NCBI RefSeq assembly: GCF_042650605.1
Contig: NZ_JBHSBN010000050.1
Span: forward strand, 1 to 18,067
Source: Micromonospora_J zhanjiangensis
Lineage (GTDB): Bacteria > Actinomycetota > Actinomycetes > Mycobacteriales > Micromonosporaceae
Direction: 5' to 3'
Length of the DNA: 18,067 nucleotides
Made by a program: the position numbers and the translations under genes. The notes below the pieces were generated by a model. It was given only the letters and a program-made list of their open reading frames with translations. It was not told the origin of the DNA and did not search any database. Below are positions 15,787 to 18,067 of this stretch, in pieces. The first letter of the stretch is position 1, and every line of letters begins with the position of its first letter.

Positions 15787-15798
15787 CCAATATATTGG
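15787..15798. promoter_or_regulatory. Palindrome over the PadR promoter, probable leaderless start
   Basis: CCAATATATTGG is a perfect 12-bp palindrome in GC-rich DNA. Its TATATT (15791-15796) would serve as a -10 element placing transcription start at or near the A of ATG 15803, with no room for a ribosome binding site. ATATCTTG lies just upstream (15777-15784). With CCAATATAT it forms an imperfect inverted repeat of the ATAT-TTG/CAA-ATAT kind seen at PadR operators. Autorepression by the downstream gene is likely. Confidence 0.5.
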
Positions 15799-15802
15799 GT
15801 GG

Positions 15803-16153
15803 ATGAGTTCTCGGGCGATGACGGAACCGGCCTTCTTCATCCTCACCGCGCTGCTTGACGCTCCGCGCCATGGCTACGGGATCGTCGCGGAGGTGGCAGA
15901 ACTGTCGCGGGGGCGGGTGCAGCTGAAGATCGGCTCCCTGTACGGGGCCTTGGACCGGCTCGTCGGTGATGGCCTGGTCGAACTGGACCGCGAGGAGGCA
16001 CGGCAGGGACGGTTACGCCGGTACTACCGGTTGACCGAGCAGGGCCGCGACGCCCTCGATGCAGAGGCTCAACGGCTGGCTGCCAACGCGCGCCTCGCCT
16101 CGGCCCGGTTGCGCGACCAGCGGAACCCGATCACAGGGGCGGCGTCGCTGTGA
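15803..16153 (+). CDS. PadR-family transcriptional regulator
   Basis: The 116-residue protein begins MSSRAMTEPAFFILTALLD and has the PadR winged-helix domain: APRHGYGIVAEVAELSRGRV, KIGSLYGALDRLVGDGLVEL, and RRYYRLTEQGRDAL. A short C-terminal helix for dimerisation follows. PadR proteins repress their own operon and often an adjacent membrane protein or transporter. Two starts are possible: 15803 (chosen, leaderless) and 15818. An upstream frame extension to 15767 is open but would add sequence lying over the promoter. Its stop overlaps the next gene's start as GTGA, so the two are translated together. Confidence 0.92.
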   Translation: MSSRAMTEPAFFILTALLDAPRHGYGIVAEVAELSRGRVQLKIGSLYGALDRLVGDGLVELDREEARQGRLRRYYRLTEQGRDALDAEAQRLAANARLASARLRDQRNPITGAASL

Positions 16154-17211
16154 GCCGGCTGGAGGAGCGCTACCGCTTCATTCTGCGGCTGCTGCCCGTC
16201 GCCTACCGGCAGGAATGGGAGGACGACATGGTCGCCGCCTTCCTGGACAGTATGGACACCGGCGACCCCGACGCCGCCGAGTATGCCGCGGACTACGGTC
16301 GGCCGAGCCTGTCGGAGGTCGCCAGCATCGTGTCCCTCGCAGTTCGGTTGCGTCTCGGCGGGGCTGACGCGCCGCCCCGCTCGTGCGCCTGGGGGCAAGC
16401 CGTGCGACTGGCGGCCCTGATGGCGATGCTGACCAACGCCGTCATGGTCACCGCCAGCATCGCCGTCACACTGTGGCTTTCCGGGAAGATCGCCTGGTTG
16501 CCGATTCCCGCATCCGAATGGGCGCTCACTGCACCGTCGAGTATCTGGCACACCGCGTGGAACCTGGCCGGCTACGCTTGGCTACCGGCCTACATCGCGC
16601 TCGTCCTCGGACACCGACGCGTGGCCCAGGCAGTCGCCCTGCTCGCCATCGTGCCTCCCGCCATCACCACCGCAGTGGAACAAGCCGCCGGCGACGCACC
16701 GCTGTCCGTGTCGCCCTGGGCGATGCGGCTCATCGACGTCTTCCTGCTACTCGCCATGGCGGCCTTTCACCCTGGCGCCCCACCTGTGCCGCGCCGGCCC
16801 TGGCTCCTCGCGCTGCCGATCGGCATTCTCCTCGTCGCGGTGCCGCTGTTCATCATCCAGGAGACCAAACCGGCATTGAGGCTGCTGGACTGGCCCGGGC
16901 TGTACTGCGCGGCGGTTACTGCCGCCATGGTGGTCTACCTGACCGTTCGAGTATCCCGTCGTCCATCTCGCACACTGCCATGGTCACTGGCGCTCACCCT
17001 GCTCGCCGTGACCGCGCTCGCCCTACGAACCGTAACTCTGCTCGACTACCGCGACCAGGCACAGGGCACAACCCTCGCCATGATCGCTTCCGTGCAGGTT
17101 ACCGCCGTCCTAGCGGTGGGCGTACCGCTTGCCGTGCTAGCCATCCGAGCACTGCGCCGACTTCCACCAATCCCCGCCGCCGCCCCAAGACCCACCACAT
17201 CGACCGAATAG
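16150..17211 (+). CDS. PadR-associated polytopic membrane protein
   Basis: The 353-residue protein has a soluble N-terminal segment, RYRFILRLLPVAYRQEWEDDMVAAFLDSM (about 8-35), which precedes membrane proteins in many PadR operons of actinomycetes and resembles the HAAS-type linker. It then has about eight membrane segments, near 85-110, 134-153, 158-176, 192-207, 216-235, 250-268, 277-296 and 308-336. No ATPase or known transporter motif is seen. The GTG start overlaps the PadR stop, and expression is presumably repressed by it. Function is unknown; it may be an effector of envelope stress or drug response, as in other PadR pairs. Confidence 0.8.
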   Translation: MSRLEERYRFILRLLPVAYRQEWEDDMVAAFLDSMDTGDPDAAEYAADYGRPSLSEVASIVSLAVRLRLGGADAPPRSCAWGQAVRLAALMAMLTNAVMVTASIAVTLWLSGKIAWLPIPASEWALTAPSSIWHTAWNLAGYAWLPAYIALVLGHRRVAQAVALLAIVPPAITTAVEQAAGDAPLSVSPWAMRLIDVFLLLAMAAFHPGAPPVPRRPWLLALPIGILLVAVPLFIIQETKPALRLLDWPGLYCAAVTAAMVVYLTVRVSRRPSRTLPWSLALTLLAVTALALRTVTLLDYRDQAQGTTLAMIASVQVTAVLAVGVPLAVLAIRALRRLPPIPAAAPRPTTSTE

Positions 17212-17598
17212 GAACTCGCGCAACCTCGGCGACACAGAGGGCACCGCGAAGGGATCTGCGGGCAGGAGACAGCCATAGTCCTGTAGTGGGTGTTCATCAT
17301 CGAGTACCACCTGTTGCAGCCAGCCAGCGGGCGACAGACCGTCCGGCCGGTCGCTGACCCGTACGCTGGGCAGGGGCCCACCGACACCGACCGATTCATC
17401 AACCACTGCGTCGGCGGCAAGTGTGCCGTCCCGATCGAGCAGGGCGTGTACGGCGTCGTAGACGTCAGCCACCGCGTCAGCTGCCGCGGCGTCGGTCAGA
17501 CCCGGGCTGCGATCGCGCAGCGCCCGCCGCGCTGCCGCCACGAACCGATCCGGGTCCACGACAACCACATCGCGTCGGGTCCGGATGCTGATCGTCAT
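17137..17598 (-). CDS. Unrecognised conserved-looking cytoplasmic protein
   Basis: The 153-residue frame reads MTISIRTRRDVVVVDPDRFVAA. It continues with a helix-rich acidic stretch (AAADAVADVYDAVHALLDRDG) and a segment DRPDGLSPAGWLQQVVLDD followed by HPLQDYGCLLPADPFAVP. The composition and codon pattern look like real coding sequence, and I think similar short proteins occur in actinomycetes, but I cannot name a family or a function. The start at 17598 has a purine-rich GAGGGCGGGG just upstream; a start 30 bases earlier is also open. The 3' end overlaps the convergent membrane-protein gene by 75 bases. The last 25 residues, rich in Gly and Trp, look unlike the rest, so a frameshift near 17215 is possible. 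Confidence 0.6.
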   Translation of the reverse strand: MTISIRTRRDVVVVDPDRFVAAARRALRDRSPGLTDAAAADAVADVYDAVHALLDRDGTLAADAVVDESVGVGGPLPSVRVSDRPDGLSPAGWLQQVVLDDEHPLQDYGCLLPADPFAVPSVSPRLREFLFGRCGGSWGGGGDWWKSAQCSDG

Positions 17599-17783
17599 CC
17601 CCGCCCTCGGCGCTACGGCGCCCGTCATACCGAGAGAGTAGTCACACGCATCGTGCCGCGTGCGTAGGCAGCGCTACCGCCTTGATCAAATCTCGCTCAT
17701 CGGCACGGCCTGGACAGCCGGCCATGCTCCGAGACGCACCGGGGGCGGCAGGCGGGGACCGCCACGTGAGGCTCAGTTCCCGG

Positions 17784-17943
17784 TCAGTAGAGCCACCGGT
17801 CGAGCATGCCGGGCCAGAACTGCCGCTCGTGATCACCGTCTGCGATGGCGGCCGGATCAATGGCTTCAATCCGGTGCAGGATGTCGGCAATTTCAGCGTG
17901 TGCCTGCTCCTCCGCCTCGGCGCTCTCATCCCAGCGGTCGATA
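17784..17943 (-). pseudogene. Small acidic protein, 5' end cut off at a TA dinucleotide
   Basis: A minus-strand frame reads IDRWDESAEAEEQAHAEIAD, then ILHRIEAIDPAAIADGDHER, then QFWPGMLDRWLY, and stops at 17786-17784. The composition is clearly protein-like, acidic and helical with an aromatic C-terminus. Upstream the frame has no ATG or GTG and meets a TGA at 17960-17958, so the start is missing. The break falls close to a TA at 17942-17943, and an IS630-type element, a family that inserts at TA, begins just beyond. I infer that the element removed the N-terminus. The protein's role is unknown to me. Confidence 0.5.
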
Positions 17944-18067
17944 CAGATCTTGAATGGTCAGGTTCGTCCGATGTGGGCTGTGTGATGGCCGTGGGCTGGG
18001 GTAGATCGATGGGATGAGGTATCCCGATGGAGGTGGGTTGTCCGCGCGGGGGCGGGCGAAGCGTGAG
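17944..18067 (+). mobile_element. Left end of an IS630-type element (boundary inferred)
   Basis: The stretch upstream of the transposase start has no other gene and carries a leader of about 70 bases, as in IS630-family elements. I place the outer end next to the TA at 17942-17943 because the neighbouring reading frame breaks there. Terminal repeats cannot be verified, since the other end is outside the window. Confidence 0.4.
18014..18067 (+). CDS. IS630-family transposase, N-terminus only (runs off the window)
   Basis: The last 18 codons read MRYPDGGGLSARGRAKRE. This is the characteristic N-terminus of actinomycete IS630-type transposases with a winged helix-turn-helix domain, usually MRY-DGGGLTA-GR-RRE followed by the DNA-binding region. 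The start ATG at 18014 follows a G-rich leader. The DDE catalytic domain lies outside the window, so activity cannot be judged. Confidence 0.65.
   Translation, partial: MRYPDGGGLSARGRAKRE

Overview
The window is high-GC DNA with actinomycete signatures: GTG and TTG starts, ATGA/GTGA gene overlaps, an ECF sigma factor with a SnoaL-like tail, NarL-type two-component genes, LtrA, and a PadR plus membrane-protein pair. The gene set resembles a soil filamentous actinomycete, possibly Micromonosporaceae, but the family is an inference. There are no RNA genes, no CRISPR array and no core-genome block. It looks like an accessory, decaying chromosomal region.

Layout. 1-126 is the end of an IS3-type element (start of OrfA, minus strand), which appears to cut a small membrane-protein gene (108-359, minus). 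376-1083 (minus) is a DUF899 thioredoxin-like protein. It diverges from an ECF sigma factor (1222-2142), with a near-perfect 21-bp palindrome between them. 2159-3096 holds two broken mobile-element genes on the minus strand: an IS701-type transposase C-terminus and a serine recombinase N-terminal domain. 3097-3839 has no convincing gene but contains a TetR-type operator-like palindrome. 3840-7250 is a large secreted GH3 glycosidase (beta-xylosidase-like) with Ig-like C-terminal domains and a probable 2-bp frameshift in its tail. 7326-7717 is a CbrC-family pseudogene and about 8110-8508 is an alpha/beta-hydrolase pseudogene.

8747-11486 is a tight three-gene operon: CPBP (CAAX-type) intramembrane protease, sensor histidine kinase and NarL-type response regulator, all with overlapping ends. 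A dead tyrosine-recombinase fragment abuts the regulator's stop codon. 11786-13959 (minus) holds two alpha/beta-hydrolases of the epoxide hydrolase/dehalogenase type. Upstream of them is an uninterrupted run of 79 G residues (14099-14177), most likely a sequencing or assembly artefact. 14420-15589 is an LtrA-family membrane protein preceded by a 7-1-7 palindrome. 15803-17211 is a PadR regulator and a coupled membrane protein, with a palindrome over the likely -10 region. 17137-17598 (minus) is an unrecognised protein. 17784-17943 (minus) is the tail of a small acidic protein, apparently cut by an IS630-type element whose transposase starts at 18014 and leaves the window.

How it works together. 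Three regulatory units look intact: DUF899/ECF sigma, CPBP/kinase/regulator, and PadR/membrane protein. The GH3 enzyme would act outside the cell on plant-derived oligosaccharides, and the hydrolases would handle epoxides or halogenated compounds. Around these are at least seven broken genes and pieces of at least five different mobile elements, so the region is best read as an insertion and decay hotspot. I did not find a clear new defence or biosynthetic system. The CPBP/kinase/regulator operon, the orphan operator-like palindromes and the junctions between fragments are the points most worth a second look.
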